A stretch of DNA of 64,000 nt from Pseudomonas multiresinivorans (GCF_012971725.1 NZ_CP048833.1:3348001-3412000), one strand, 5' to 3'. Counted from the stretch's first letter, positions 24,389 through 33,492 are shown. A program made the numbers and translations. Notes: a model not told the origin generated them from the letters alone.

Positions 24389-25282
24389 ATGAATAATCTG
24401 CGCAGGCTCGATCTGAATCTGCTGGTGACCCTCGACGTGCTGCTGCGCGAGCACAACGTCACACGCGCCGCCGAGCAGCTGAATTTTTCCCAGCCCTCGG
24501 TCAGCGTGCACCTGGCCAAGCTGCGCGACATCTTCGACGACCCGCTGCTCCTGCCCGGCCCACGCGGCATGCGCCCTACGGCGCGGGCGGAATCCCTTCG
24601 CGAGCCGTTGCGACTGGCCCTGGAAGCGCTGGAGCATGCAGTGGCGCCCTCAGCGCCTTTCGATCCGGCCCTGGCGGACAACACCTGGCGCATCGCCGCG
24701 ACCGACTATGGCGAGTCGACCATCCTGTTGCCGGCCTTGAGCGCCATTCGCGGCAGCGCACCGGGCACTCGTCTGGCCCTGCTGGAACTGTCGCCGCCGC
24801 GCATCGCCCGGCAGGCAGAGCAGGGCGAGATAGACCTGGCGTTCCACACCACCGAGGGCAGCCCTCCGAACATGCGCCGGCGCACGTTGTTCAGCGAGCG
24901 CTACGTGCTGGCCGGGCGTGCCGGGCACCCGAAGTTGAAGCGCAAGCCGAGCCTGGCGCAGTTCTGCCAGTTGGAGCATGTGATGGTGTCGCCCGATGGC
25001 GGCGGCTTCAGCGGCGTGACCGACGAAGTGCTGGCGGCGGTCGGCCTGAGCCGGCGCGTAGCCTTGTCGGTGCCGCATTTCCTCTTCGTCATCTCGGCGC
25101 TGGCCAGCAGCGACCTGGTGGCCATGGTGCCGGCGCGGCTGGTGCGCAATAACCCGGCGCTGCGCGTGGTGGAGGCGCCGGTGGAGGTGCCGGGGTACGA
25201 GATGTCGATGCTCTGGGACGAACGCTCGCACCGCGACCCGGCGCACCGGTGGTTGCGGGAGCAGATCGCCGGGTCAGTCTGA
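24389..25282 (+). CDS. LysR-family transcriptional regulator
   Basis: A 297-residue LysR regulator of the NodD/SyrM-like branch. It has the N-terminal HTH LRRLDLNLLVTLDVLLREHN, VTRAAEQLNFSQPSVSVHLA and DPLLLPGPRGMRPTARAESL, and the effector domain from about residue 90 (TWRIAATDYGESTILLPALS). It is divergent from the quinone-reductase-like gene across a 99-bp gap and probably controls it in response to an electrophile or aromatic compound. Confidence 0.93.
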   Translation: MNNLRRLDLNLLVTLDVLLREHNVTRAAEQLNFSQPSVSVHLAKLRDIFDDPLLLPGPRGMRPTARAESLREPLRLALEALEHAVAPSAPFDPALADNTWRIAATDYGESTILLPALSAIRGSAPGTRLALLELSPPRIARQAEQGEIDLAFHTTEGSPPNMRRRTLFSERYVLAGRAGHPKLKRKPSLAQFCQLEHVMVSPDGGGFSGVTDEVLAAVGLSRRVALSVPHFLFVISALASSDLVAMVPARLVRNNPALRVVEAPVEVPGYEMSMLWDERSHRDPAHRWLREQIAGSV

Positions 25283-25553
25283 GCGTCAACGCTTTTGTAG
25301 GAGCGAGCTTGCTCGCGAACAAACTCGCCGGCGAGTACGGCGCTGGGCGGTTCGCGAGCAAGCTCCCTCCTACAGGGCTAAGTCCTGCGTTGGGCCTTCC
25401 CTCACCCCAACCCTCTCCCAGGGGGAGAGGGGGCCATCCGTGCCGGCTGACGATGTGCTTCCATCCTGTGCCGATCAGTTCCCTCCCACTTTGCAGCGGG
25501 GTGCGCAGTCAGGGCTAGGGTGAGGGGAACACAGGTGACAGGGGCGTTCACCG
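25283..25553. repeat. REP doublet and CCCTCACCCC-type repeats
   Basis: No gene. Two inverted REP sequences form a doublet at 25297-25373. Downstream, CCCTCACCCCAACCCTCTCC faces GGGGGAGAGGGGG at 25399-25433, and a matching AGGGCTAGGGTGAGGGG lies at 25511-25527, so the ends of this second family bracket about 130 bp. Related CCCTCTCCC/GGGAGAGGG repeats recur at 38947-39098. The region separates convergent genes. Confidence 0.8.
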
Positions 25554-26447
25554 TTACTGCGTAAATCGCATCCGCAATAGGTACTTCAGCGAAGCCTCCA
25601 GCGTCTGCCCGTGACTCATGCCGTCGAAGGCGTGGAACCGCGCCTGCAGGCCGGGCACTTTGCCCACGCTTTCTACCAATTGCTGGGCGGCGCGTGGCGC
25701 GCTGGGGGTGATGTCCTCGCGCGGCTTGAAGGGCTCCTTGCCGCCGCGCATCAGCAGCAACTGCGCAGAATGCCCGGCCAGGCGTTGGGCAAAGCCGTCC
25801 TGCTCCTTGAGGATGGCGCCATCACCCCACCACAGCGAAGGGCTGGCCGGCGCGTAGAAGCTGAACTGCTGCGGGCGGGTGAGCAGCGCGTGCAGTGTCA
25901 GCAGGCCGCCGTAGGAGTGGCCCCAGAGCGTCTGTTGCGAGCGGTCGATGGGCGCCTGGGCGGCCACCGCCGGGAGCATGCGGTCGCGCATCAGGTCGAG
26001 GAAGGCATCGGCGCCGCCGCTGGGGTCGCCGGTGAGCGGGTCTTTCTGCTCGGCCAGCTGCGGGCGCGGCGGGGTGTAGTCGCGGGTGCGGCCGCTGCGG
26101 TCGATGCGCAGGGGCGTCTGGTAACCCACGGCAACCAGCAATGGCGCCTTGCCGTTGTTCAAGTCGTTGAGCAGCTTCTCGTCCAGTGCGCCGACGGCGG
26201 CGTTGCCATCGAGCATCCATACCACTGGATAGCCGGCGGCCGGAGCAGGGTGGTTCGGCCGGGCAATCCACAGCTGGTAGTGGCGCTGGCCATCGGCGGA
26301 ATCCAGCTTGAGTTCACTGAAGCGGTAGGCCAGGTCGCTGCGTTGCAGCAGGGTCGTGTCCATTTTCTGGTCGGGGGCAGGCGCAGCGTGCGCTGCCAGC
26401 CCCGGCACGGCGAATGCCAGTGCCAGGGCCAGGAGGCGAAATCTCAT
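25554..26447 (-). CDS. pfeE: Periplasmic ferric-enterobactin esterase PfeE
   Basis: Serine esterase that cleaves the trilactone of ferri-enterobactin in the periplasm so its iron can be released. The 297-residue protein has a cleavable signal peptide (MRFRLLALALAFAVPGLAAH, then AAPA). The esterase-D-like alpha/beta fold shows VVWMLDGNAAVGALDE, nucleophile WGHSYGGLLTLHALL (serine near residue 176) and the C-terminal histidine in FDGMSHGQTL. It is immediately downstream of pfeA (15 bp), matching the P. aeruginosa order. IroE-type homologues look similar, but context supports PfeE. Confidence 0.92.
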   Translation of the reverse strand: MRFRLLALALAFAVPGLAAHAAPAPDQKMDTTLLQRSDLAYRFSELKLDSADGQRHYQLWIARPNHPAPAAGYPVVWMLDGNAAVGALDEKLLNDLNNGKAPLLVAVGYQTPLRIDRSGRTRDYTPPRPQLAEQKDPLTGDPSGGADAFLDLMRDRMLPAVAAQAPIDRSQQTLWGHSYGGLLTLHALLTRPQQFSFYAPASPSLWWGDGAILKEQDGFAQRLAGHSAQLLLMRGGKEPFKPREDITPSAPRAAQQLVESVGKVPGLQARFHAFDGMSHGQTLEASLKYLLRMRFTQ

Positions 26448-26462
26448 CAGGCTTTTCTCTAA

Positions 26463-28697
26463 TCAAAACGACGCGGTGAGACTGGTGTAAAGGGTGCGGC
26501 CAGGTTCGTTGTAGGTGGCCGCGCCGGCGCCCTCGATGCCGTTCACGCCCTGGGCGTTGCCCTCGCGGAACAGGCGCTTGTCGAAGACGTTGTCCACCCC
26601 GGCGGTGAAGCTCAGGTTCTTGGTGAATACGTAGGTGCCGCTCAGCCCGGCGATGGCGTAGGGCGAGAGCTGGTTGTTGGCGCTGCCGGTGACGCGGTCG
26701 CCGTGGTAGTCGTACTTCTTCGGCTTCTGCTTGCCGTACCAGGCGACGCTGGCCTGCAGCGATAGGGCGTCGGTGGCCTGCCAGTCGAGCATGGAGTTCA
26801 GGGTGTACTTCGGCGTTACCGAGAGCACGTCGCCGGTTTCCTTGTTCTTCGATTGCAGCATGTAGGTGAAGTTGTTGCTCCACTTCAGCTGCTCCATCAG
26901 CGGGATGGTCAGGGTGCCTTCGAGGCCCTCGACCAGCGCCTTGGGCACGTTCTCCCACTGGTAGATCGCCGCGTTGGCGTAGCTGCCGCTGCCACCGGTG
27001 GCCTGGTCGATCGGCGACAGGCCCGACTCGATCTTGTTCTTGTAGTCATTGCGGAAGTAGGTCAGCCCGGCGATCAGGCCGTCCTGGTTGAACTCGATGC
27101 CCAGCTCCTTGTTGACGCTGGTTTCCGCCTTGAGGTCCTCGTTGCCCTGCAGGTAGCAGCTGGTGCTCTGGCCGTAGCAACCCTGGCCGCGGCTGTAGAG
27201 CAGGTAGTCGGGGTTGAGCTGGTACAGGTTCGGCGCCTTGTAGGCGCGGGCGATGCCGGCCTTCAGGGTGACGCTGTTGGTCAGCGCGTGGGAGATGTTC
27301 AGGGACGGGCTGAAGTTGTCGCCGACGATGCTGTGGTGGTCCCAGCGCAGGCCCGGGGTGAGCATGGTGCCGGGCAGCAGTTCGATGTTGTCTTCGGCGA
27401 ACAGCGAGAAGATCTGCGCCTGCGAGGTGGTGTCGCGGTTGCTGCTGGTCAGGCCCGGTACGGAGCCGCCTTCGCTGGTGGTCTGGGTGTTGGCGCTGGG
27501 GTCGTCGAGTTTCTGCTGGACCCACTCGCTGCCCAGGGTCAGGGTCTGGTCACGCCAGGCGTGCAGCGGCAGGTTCACTTCGCCGTGGGCGGTCAGGTCG
27601 CGCAGCGTGGCGGTGTAGAAATCGGTGTTGCTGAAGATGCCCTCGGTGCCGCCGGCCAGACCTTCGTTGATGCGGCTGTTGCGGGTCTTCTCGTACTGCA
27701 GGTAGGCCATGGAGCTGCCGAAGTCCCACTCGCCGCGATGGGTGATCGAGTAGTTCTCGCGGTACATGCGGTTGGTCTCGTGACCGAGCATGGACTTCAC
27801 GTTGGCGTTGCTGTTGGTGTTCTGGGTGTCGCCGGTATAGATGTTGCCCTGGCGGCTGAAGCCCGCTTCGAAATCGAGGGTCTGCTCCGGCGTCAGGTGC
27901 CAGCTGAGCAGGCCGTTGACGTCCTTGTTGCGCACGCCTTCGCGGCCGGCGGGGAGGGTGCCGACCTGGTTGCCGGTGCGGTTGGATTCGTGGCCGGCGT
28001 TGATGTCCCAGTCGTCCGAGTCGGTCTTGGCGACGTTGCCGTAGACGCGGTAACTCAGGGTGTCGGTCAGCGGGCCGTTGAGGCCGAAGGTCATGCGCTG
28101 GGTGGCGCCTTCGTCCTTGTGCTGCGGGAAGTTGCTGTAGACGGTGACGTCGCCGTGGGTTTCCTTGCCGGCCTGCTTGGTGATGATGTTCACCACGCCG
28201 CCCGCCGCGCCATTGCCGTAGCGCGCCGCCGCCGGGCCGCGCAGTACCTCGATGCGCTCTACCTGGTCGGCCGGCACCCAGTTGGTGTCGCCGCGCGAAT
28301 CACGCTCGCCACGCCAGCCGTAGCGCACGGCGTTGCGGCTGCTGACGGGCTTGCCGTCCACCAGGATCATGGTGTTTTCCGGGCCCATGCCGCGGATGTC
28401 GATCTGGCGGTTGTTGCCGCGCTGGCCGCTGGTGGAGTTGCCGGTCAGGTTGACGCCGGGCATGGTGCGGATGATCTGCGACAGGTCGCTGGCCGGCGGG
28501 CGCTTCTTGATGTCCTCGGCGGTGATGATCGACACGCCCGGCATCTGCTTGGCTTCCTCCGCGGCGGTAGCGACGATGGTCTCGCTGTCGAATTCGACGA
28601 CATCGGAATCGGCGCTGGCGGCCTGCACGGCGAAGGACAGCAGGCAGCTGGAAAGCAGCAGGAAGGGCGGAAGGAACTGCATCGGACGGGAGGACAT
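26463..28697 (-). CDS. pfeA: Ferric enterobactin outer-membrane receptor PfeA
   Basis: TonB-dependent receptor, 744 residues, almost exactly the length of P. aeruginosa PfeA. It has a signal peptide ending SFAVQA, TonB-box region VVEFDSETIVAT and plug motifs (MPGVSIITAEDIKKRPPASD, RGNNRQIDIRGMGPENTMIL, IEVLRGPAAARYGNGAAGGV). The FepA-type loop RYGWRGERDSRGDTNWVPAD is present, and the protein ends in the aromatic TLYTSLTASF. There is no STN domain; control is through the adjacent PfeS/PfeR pair. A Fur box lies just upstream. Confidence 0.96.
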   Translation of the reverse strand: MSSRPMQFLPPFLLLSSCLLSFAVQAASADSDVVEFDSETIVATAAEEAKQMPGVSIITAEDIKKRPPASDLSQIIRTMPGVNLTGNSTSGQRGNNRQIDIRGMGPENTMILVDGKPVSSRNAVRYGWRGERDSRGDTNWVPADQVERIEVLRGPAAARYGNGAAGGVVNIITKQAGKETHGDVTVYSNFPQHKDEGATQRMTFGLNGPLTDTLSYRVYGNVAKTDSDDWDINAGHESNRTGNQVGTLPAGREGVRNKDVNGLLSWHLTPEQTLDFEAGFSRQGNIYTGDTQNTNSNANVKSMLGHETNRMYRENYSITHRGEWDFGSSMAYLQYEKTRNSRINEGLAGGTEGIFSNTDFYTATLRDLTAHGEVNLPLHAWRDQTLTLGSEWVQQKLDDPSANTQTTSEGGSVPGLTSSNRDTTSQAQIFSLFAEDNIELLPGTMLTPGLRWDHHSIVGDNFSPSLNISHALTNSVTLKAGIARAYKAPNLYQLNPDYLLYSRGQGCYGQSTSCYLQGNEDLKAETSVNKELGIEFNQDGLIAGLTYFRNDYKNKIESGLSPIDQATGGSGSYANAAIYQWENVPKALVEGLEGTLTIPLMEQLKWSNNFTYMLQSKNKETGDVLSVTPKYTLNSMLDWQATDALSLQASVAWYGKQKPKKYDYHGDRVTGSANNQLSPYAIAGLSGTYVFTKNLSFTAGVDNVFDKRLFREGNAQGVNGIEGAGAATYNEPGRTLYTSLTASF

Positions 28698-28738
28698 CGG
28701 TGATCTCCGGCGGAGGGCGGTTACAAAGAGATCACAAA

Positions 28739-28753
28739 TGATAATGAATGCTA
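28739..28753 (-). promoter_or_regulatory. Fur box upstream of pfeA
   Basis: TGATAATGAATGCTA has a perfect left half of the 7-1-7 Fur consensus and a degenerate right half. It lies about 42 bp upstream of the pfeA ATG in the pfeS-pfeA gap. Confidence 0.6.
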
Positions 28754-28770
28754 TTTGCCAGTAAAGCGCA

Positions 28771-30156
28771 TTAACTTTCTAAACACTTGTGCGGGGAACT
28801 TTTCGCGGATAACGCAGGCAGCAGCAGGTGCAGGCACAGCCCGACCTGGCCATTCTTCGCGCCGTTCTCAGCCCACAGTCGGCCGTCCGCCAGCTCGACT
28901 CCGCGTCGAGCGATGGCCAGGCCGAGGCCGAAACCGCTGGACTCGGACGGCTGCAGGCGCTGGTAGGGTTGGAAGATGCGTTCCAGGTCCTCCTCGGCGA
29001 CACCGGGACCATCGTCGCTGATGCACAGGTGCCAGAACCCGCCCTCGCTCCAACCATCGAGGCGCACCTTGCCGTCGCGGGGAGAGTGACGGATGCCATT
29101 GCGCAGCAGGTTCTCGATGGCCTGGGCGAAGCTGTCCAGATGCACCTGCACCACACAGTCGGTGCCCAGCGAGCAGGGCAGCCGTTCGGAGTCCCAGCCG
29201 CTCTCGAAGCACGCGTCCTCGCGCAGGGCTTCCCACACCGAAAGCACCAGCACCGGCTCACGTTCCAGCTGCGGGCGTTCGGTGTCCATCCAGGCGAGGT
29301 CGAGGGTATCTTCCAGCAGGCGCTGCATGTCGTTGATCTCCCGATCCAGCCGCTCGCGTAACTGCTCCGTTGGCAGATCGGTGTCGTGGGCGATGCGCAG
29401 GCGCGCCAGCGGTGTGCGCAGTTCGTGGGACAGGGTGCGCAGCAGCAGTCGTTGCTGGGCAAGGCTGTGGCGTAGCCGCTCGGCCATGTGATCGAAGGCC
29501 AGTGCCAGCTCGCCCAACTCATCGCGGCGATTGGCCAGTGGTGTGCCGGGACCTTCGCTGTCCAGATCGTCGGCCCGAAGGGCGTCGGCGCGGGCGCGCA
29601 GGCGATTGAGCGGCAGCACCAGGTGGCGGTAGATCAGCAGGCCGAGCAGGGCGGCCAGCAGGGTCGGCACCACGCCGTGGCTGAACAGGTGCGTCCAGGG
29701 CGTCAGGCCGCCAGGTAGCAGCCGCTCGGGCAGTTGCATGACCAGCCGGCCGCGTTCGGGATGCGCGGGAAACTCGATGCTGACGTAGGGCAGCTCGTCC
29801 TGCAGGCGTCGGCTCATCGGCCAGTCGAGCTTGCGCATGAACGTCAGGTGGCTGGATTCCTCCGCCGTCAGCGGCGTGGTGCCCAGGCTCTGCAGGTGGT
29901 CGCCTATCACCGCCACCCAGGTGTCTTCGGCGGCGGACAGCTCCTGGCGGAAGCGCTCGACACCTTCGGCGCCGTGCTGCTCGAAGACCATTTCCGCCTG
30001 CTCGGCATAGCGCGCCAGGTAGTCGCGATCGGCTTCGCCCAGGAAGTAGGTGCTGCGTTCCAGCGACAGGCCCCAGGTCCAGATCAGCCAGGTCAGCAGC
30101 AGGCAGAAGCCGACCTGCAGCGCGGCCAGTTTCCACAGCAGCGGATGTCGGCGCAT
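28771..30156 (-). CDS. pfeS: Sensor histidine kinase PfeS
   Basis: Membrane kinase that senses ferri-enterobactin in the periplasm and phosphorylates PfeR. The 461-residue protein has a first membrane segment at residues 8-28 (LAALQVGFCLLLTWLIWTWG), a periplasmic sensor of about 125 residues and a second segment near 160-178 (VVPTLLAALLGLLIYRHLVL). HAMP and an H-box follow (LSHELRTPLARLRIAHD, His near 240), then ATPase motifs (N box ENLLRNGIRHS, ISDDGPGVAEEDLERIF, FGLGLAIARRG). Its ATG overlaps the pfeR stop, and it precedes pfeA as in P. aeruginosa. Confidence 0.95.
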   Translation of the reverse strand: MRRHPLLWKLAALQVGFCLLLTWLIWTWGLSLERSTYFLGEADRDYLARYAEQAEMVFEQHGAEGVERFRQELSAAEDTWVAVIGDHLQSLGTTPLTAEESSHLTFMRKLDWPMSRRLQDELPYVSIEFPAHPERGRLVMQLPERLLPGGLTPWTHLFSHGVVPTLLAALLGLLIYRHLVLPLNRLRARADALRADDLDSEGPGTPLANRRDELGELALAFDHMAERLRHSLAQQRLLLRTLSHELRTPLARLRIAHDTDLPTEQLRERLDREINDMQRLLEDTLDLAWMDTERPQLEREPVLVLSVWEALREDACFESGWDSERLPCSLGTDCVVQVHLDSFAQAIENLLRNGIRHSPRDGKVRLDGWSEGGFWHLCISDDGPGVAEEDLERIFQPYQRLQPSESSGFGLGLAIARRGVELADGRLWAENGAKNGQVGLCLHLLLPALSAKSSPHKCLES

Positions 30157-30857
30157 CAGTGACGCTCCGCGTCCACCAGGATGTAGCCCTGGCCGCGCAC
30201 CGCCTGGATCTGCACCTGCTGCGCGCCGATGGCGGCCAGCTTGCGGCGCAGGTTGCAGACATGTACGTCCAGGCCACGGTCGAGGCGGGTATAGGCGCGG
30301 TGCAACACGCTCTGGTAGAGGAAGGTCTTGCTCAACGCCTCGCCGGCATGGGCATTGAGCGTGGCCAGCAGGCGGTACTCGGAGTGCGTCAGACCTGCGT
30401 GTTCGCCTTTGCGGGAAACGTCCTGCAGTTCATCGTCGAACTCCAGCGAGCCATGTCGGAGCGGCTCGCGCGGCACTTCGCGGGCACGATCCAGACTGAC
30501 CCGGCGCAGCAGCGCATCGATGCGCGCATCCAGTTCCGCCAGGCTGAAGGGCTTGGGCAGATAATCGTCGGCGCCACGGGTGAAGCCGGTGATGCGATCC
30601 TGCTCCGCGCCAAGGGCGGACATCAGCATGACCGGCGTAGCGCGATGGCTACGCAGGGTGTCGAGCAGGGAAAGGCCATCGACGCCGGGCAGCATGATGT
30701 CCAGCAGGACCAGGTCGAAGTCGCTCTGGTGAACGGCTACTAGGCCTTGGTCACCGTTGGCGCAGGTGGTGACGGCAAAACCGCGCTGACAGAAATGGCG
30801 TTCGAGGTCCAGGCGAAGACGGGAATCGTCCTCCACCAGCAGAAGCGAAGGGGACAC
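30156..30857 (-). CDS. pfeR: Response regulator PfeR (OmpR family)
   Basis: A 233-residue two-component regulator that activates pfeA. The receiver domain has acidic residues VEDDSRL near 10, the phospho-acceptor in LVLLDIMLPGVDG near residue 52 and the conserved lysine in DDYLPKPFSLAELDARI. The C-terminal winged HTH contains LTHSEYRLLATLNAHAGEAL, LDVHVCNLRRKL and VRGQGYILV. Its stop overlaps the pfeS start by one base, so the pair is coupled. A Fur-like box lies 28 bp upstream. Confidence 0.95.
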   Translation of the reverse strand: MSPSLLLVEDDSRLRLDLERHFCQRGFAVTTCANGDQGLVAVHQSDFDLVLLDIMLPGVDGLSLLDTLRSHRATPVMLMSALGAEQDRITGFTRGADDYLPKPFSLAELDARIDALLRRVSLDRAREVPREPLRHGSLEFDDELQDVSRKGEHAGLTHSEYRLLATLNAHAGEALSKTFLYQSVLHRAYTRLDRGLDVHVCNLRRKLAAIGAQQVQIQAVRGQGYILVDAERH

Positions 30858-30884
30858 GGTAAACCTTGATGAGAGTTTCTTTGA

Positions 30885-30899
30885 TGAGAATGTTTAGCA
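30885..30899 (-). promoter_or_regulatory. Fur box upstream of pfeR
   Basis: TGAGAATGTTTAGCA matches 11 of 14 Fur consensus positions, 28 bp upstream of the pfeR ATG. It is consistent with iron repression of the pfeRS operon. Confidence 0.6.
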
Positions 30900-30956
30900 T
30901 TTGCAAATATCTCATCTCTCCCGGTCACAAGGCAATGGCAATCTGCCGCGAGGCCC

Positions 30957-31406
30957 TCAGACCCAGCGTCGCACCCGGCCGCAGAAAGCCTCGAACTCCG
31001 CGCCGAACAGCTCGCGCAACGCCCTTTCCTCAGGGCGGATCTGGAAGCGTCCGATGTACAGCACGAAGGCTGCGACGCCGAGCACCGCCAATGCGGATCC
31101 GAGGAACACGCACCAGCCCAGCAGGATGATGGCGAAGCCCAGGTACATGGGGTTGCGGGTGTGCCGGTAGATGCCGGCGATCACCAGGGACGAGGCGCTC
31201 TCGGGTTTCAGCGGATTGACCGTGGTGCGTGCGCGGCGGAATGACGCCACGCCCGCCAGGCATACCGCCGCCCCGGCCAGCACCACCAGCAGGGCCAGCC
31301 ACAGGCGGCCGCCCAGAGGCGCAATCGGGCGTACCGCCAGCCACATCAGCAGGCCGCTGATGAGCGCCACCAGGGGTGGGGGAATACGGTGTTCCAGCCA
31401 ATCCAT
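30957..31406 (-). CDS. Isoprenylcysteine carboxyl methyltransferase-like membrane protein
   Basis: A 149-residue integral membrane protein with about four hydrophobic segments (PPPLVALISGLLMWLAV, LWLALLVVLAGAAVCLAGVA, FAIILLGWCVFLGSALAVLG). It has the ICMT/PEMT signature region (YRHTRNPMYLGFAIILLGWC, then RPEERALRELFGAEFEAFC). Such proteins are usually annotated as methyltransferase family members using S-adenosylmethionine; the bacterial substrate is mostly unknown. The ATG at 31406 (MDWLEHRIPP) suits the first membrane segment better than the frame's earlier start. Confidence 0.8.
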   Translation of the reverse strand: MDWLEHRIPPPLVALISGLLMWLAVRPIAPLGGRLWLALLVVLAGAAVCLAGVASFRRARTTVNPLKPESASSLVIAGIYRHTRNPMYLGFAIILLGWCVFLGSALAVLGVAAFVLYIGRFQIRPEERALRELFGAEFEAFCGRVRRWV

Positions 31407-31471
31407 GCTCGTTCTCCGGGCCAGTGCGGCCATCTCCAGTGAGGTGCCAACACTAGCCCAGATTGCCGCCC

Positions 31472-32122
31472 TTAGCGCGGCCGGCGTACCGCCCGGACCT
31501 TGCCGCTGTTGCCGCCGCCGCAGTAGAAGCGTTCGGCACCGTCGGCCTCCAGCCCGGAAACATGCACGCCCTCGGGCATGTCCAACTGCTCCAGAACCGC
31601 GCCGGACTGCGGGTCGATGCGGCGTAGCTCGCTGTAGGTCGCTTCCGGATCCCAGGTGCCATGCCAGAGCTGGCCTTCGACCCAGGTCACGCCGGTGACG
31701 AAACGATTTGAATCAATCGTACGCAGGACTTCGCCGCTTTCCGGGTCGATCTGATGAATCTTTCGTGCGCGATACTCGCCGACCCAGAGCGAACCCTCCG
31801 CCCAGGCCATGCCGGAATCGCCGCCATTGCCCGGTGCGGGAATGCTCGAGAGCACCTTGCCGCTGGCCGGGTCGATCTTCTGGATGCGGCTTTCGGCGAT
31901 CTGGTACAGGTAGGTGCCGTCGAAGGCAGTGCCGGCATGGGCGGGGACTTCGATGGAACGCTCCAGATGACCGTTCTTCGGGTCGAGGCTCTGCAGGCGC
32001 TCGCCAACGGCGAACCAGACGTGCTGGCCGTCGAAGGTCAGGCCGTGGACGGTGCTCACGCCGGGGAAGGGGCCGTATTCCTCCAGCACCTGCGCCGGAG
32101 ATTGCTTGTAGTGGGTGGTCAT
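31472..32122 (-). CDS. Beta-propeller (YVTN/PQQ-like repeat) protein
   Basis: A 216-residue protein made of about five blade-like repeats of the form VHGLTFDGQHVWFAVGERLQ, SLDPKNGHLERSIEVPAHAG, QIAESRIQKIDPASGKVLSS, KIHQIDPESGEVLRTIDSNR and ELRRIDPQSGAVLEQLDMPE. This is the layout of small glutamine-cyclotransferase-like or NHL propellers. No signal peptide is visible, so it is probably cytoplasmic. It lies 41 bp downstream of the HTH regulator gene on the same strand and may share its transcript. Function is unknown. Confidence 0.7.
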   Translation of the reverse strand: MTTHYKQSPAQVLEEYGPFPGVSTVHGLTFDGQHVWFAVGERLQSLDPKNGHLERSIEVPAHAGTAFDGTYLYQIAESRIQKIDPASGKVLSSIPAPGNGGDSGMAWAEGSLWVGEYRARKIHQIDPESGEVLRTIDSNRFVTGVTWVEGQLWHGTWDPEATYSELRRIDPQSGAVLEQLDMPEGVHVSGLEADGAERFYCGGGNSGKVRAVRRPR

Positions 32123-32163
32123 GGTGTCGCCCTGCACATAGTGGGTTGGAGCCTTCAGCCTAT

Positions 32164-33360
32164 TCAGGCACCGAAGGGCGCGGGGAGTAACAAGGTCGTC
32201 GCGAATCCCGGTGCCGGCGGCAGCGTCCAGCGCCGCGCACGCCCTTGCCCCAGCGCCTGCACCCGGCCGGCTTCGGCCAATACTTCGAGGGCGCGCTGCA
32301 CGCTGCGCTGGCTGGTATCCAGCGCCAGAGCCAGGGCCGAGCTGGACCAGGCCTGGCCATCGCTGAGCAGCGCCAGCACTTCAGCGTTGGCGTCATCCAG
32401 CGGCGGTGCAAGGACGACCGGATTGGCGGCGATCAGCAGATAACCGCGCGGTGTCGACTCGATGCCTGCCAGCGGCTGCAACAGGCGGCGCAAACGGCCG
32501 ATTTCCACCCGCAGGCGGGCCCTATGGGTTTCGTCGGGATGGCGGGTGCGGAACACCCGGCCGATCAGCTCGCTGCGCGACACGTCGCCGGGCCAGGCTT
32601 CGGCCAGCGCGCGAGCGAGGGCGAAGAGCACCGGACGGCTGCCCAGCGACAGGCCGCCGACGCGGTTGCGACAGGCGTCCACCACCAGGGCATCGGAGTG
32701 CAGCAGGCTTTCCACTTCATCCAGTGACAGCACGCGCGTGATCTGCCGGTCGATCCGCCGGGCGGCCGGTGCATCGAGCAGGCGGGCCGCCTGCTCGACC
32801 TCCGCGCACAGGGCCGGAATGCCCGATGCCGCAGCGGCTTCGCCGGCCCTGCCCAGCGCGGTCCGCGCCTCACCCGCTTGCAGCCGGCGGACGGCGATGC
32901 CGGAAGCGATCAGCCAATGCACCGCGCGCAGGGGCGCCGGCAACGAGCTCGGTTCCAGCAAGCCCAGCGATGTGCTGGCGTCATCGAGCCTGCCGATCAG
33001 CAGCGCGCGGCGGATCAACAGGTAACGGGCATGGGCGGCGTTGATCGGATCGCCATGGCGCTGCAGCACCTGCGCCGCCTGTTCCAGCGGTTCGGTCGGC
33101 CAGTTCAGCTCACGGCTGGCCAGCGCCACTTCCGCCTCGGCCACCCGACAGCGGGCACGTTCCAGCGGCTCGTGGGCGCCGAAGGCTCGGGCGGCCTGGC
33201 GCAGCAAGGTACGTGCGCGGGAAAAATCACCTAGCTGCGCCATGGCGATGCCGCGCAAAGCCAGTGCCGGCGGGTCCTCGCGCAATGCCACGCGGTTCAG
33301 CGCAGCCAAGGGGTCGCCCGCCGCCAGGGCAGAGGCCGCGGCCGTGATCAGCGAATCCAT
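32164..33360 (-). CDS. Transcriptional regulator with N-terminal helical repeats and winged HTH domains
   Basis: A 398-residue protein. Residues 1-200 are alanine/leucine-rich helical hairpins resembling TPR repeats (ALRGIAMAQLGDFSRARTLL, RQAARAFGAHEPLERARC). Residues about 205-300 look like an OmpR/SARP-type winged HTH (VGGLSLGSRPVLFALARALA, SELIGRVFRTRHPDETHRAR, LRVEIGRLRRLL, STPRGYLLI). The C-terminus carries a second HTH (SSSALALALDTSQRSVQRAL, EVLAEAGRVQALG). It probably regulates the propeller gene and itself; the ligand is unknown. The order of repeats then HTH is the reverse of MalT/SARP proteins. Confidence 0.75.
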   Translation of the reverse strand: MDSLITAAASALAAGDPLAALNRVALREDPPALALRGIAMAQLGDFSRARTLLRQAARAFGAHEPLERARCRVAEAEVALASRELNWPTEPLEQAAQVLQRHGDPINAAHARYLLIRRALLIGRLDDASTSLGLLEPSSLPAPLRAVHWLIASGIAVRRLQAGEARTALGRAGEAAAASGIPALCAEVEQAARLLDAPAARRIDRQITRVLSLDEVESLLHSDALVVDACRNRVGGLSLGSRPVLFALARALAEAWPGDVSRSELIGRVFRTRHPDETHRARLRVEIGRLRRLLQPLAGIESTPRGYLLIAANPVVLAPPLDDANAEVLALLSDGQAWSSSALALALDTSQRSVQRALEVLAEAGRVQALGQGRARRWTLPPAPGFATTLLLPAPFGA

Positions 33361-33492
33361 GGAAGTCCCGCCACCTTTGTCACTCCCGCGGCCCTCGGCC
33401 CCCGGTCCGCTGCCTAGTCTAGGTCATGCCCAGCGTGCCGCCGCTGACGCAGGAGAACTGCCATCACCGCCCAGCGAGAGCCAGCCCGCGCC

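Noticed and set aside
25399..25527. CCCTCACCCC/GGGAGAGGG repeats as a CRISPR array.
   Set aside because: Only two or three imperfect palindromic units without regular spacers or cas genes; the same units at 38947-39098 show a dispersed repeat family.
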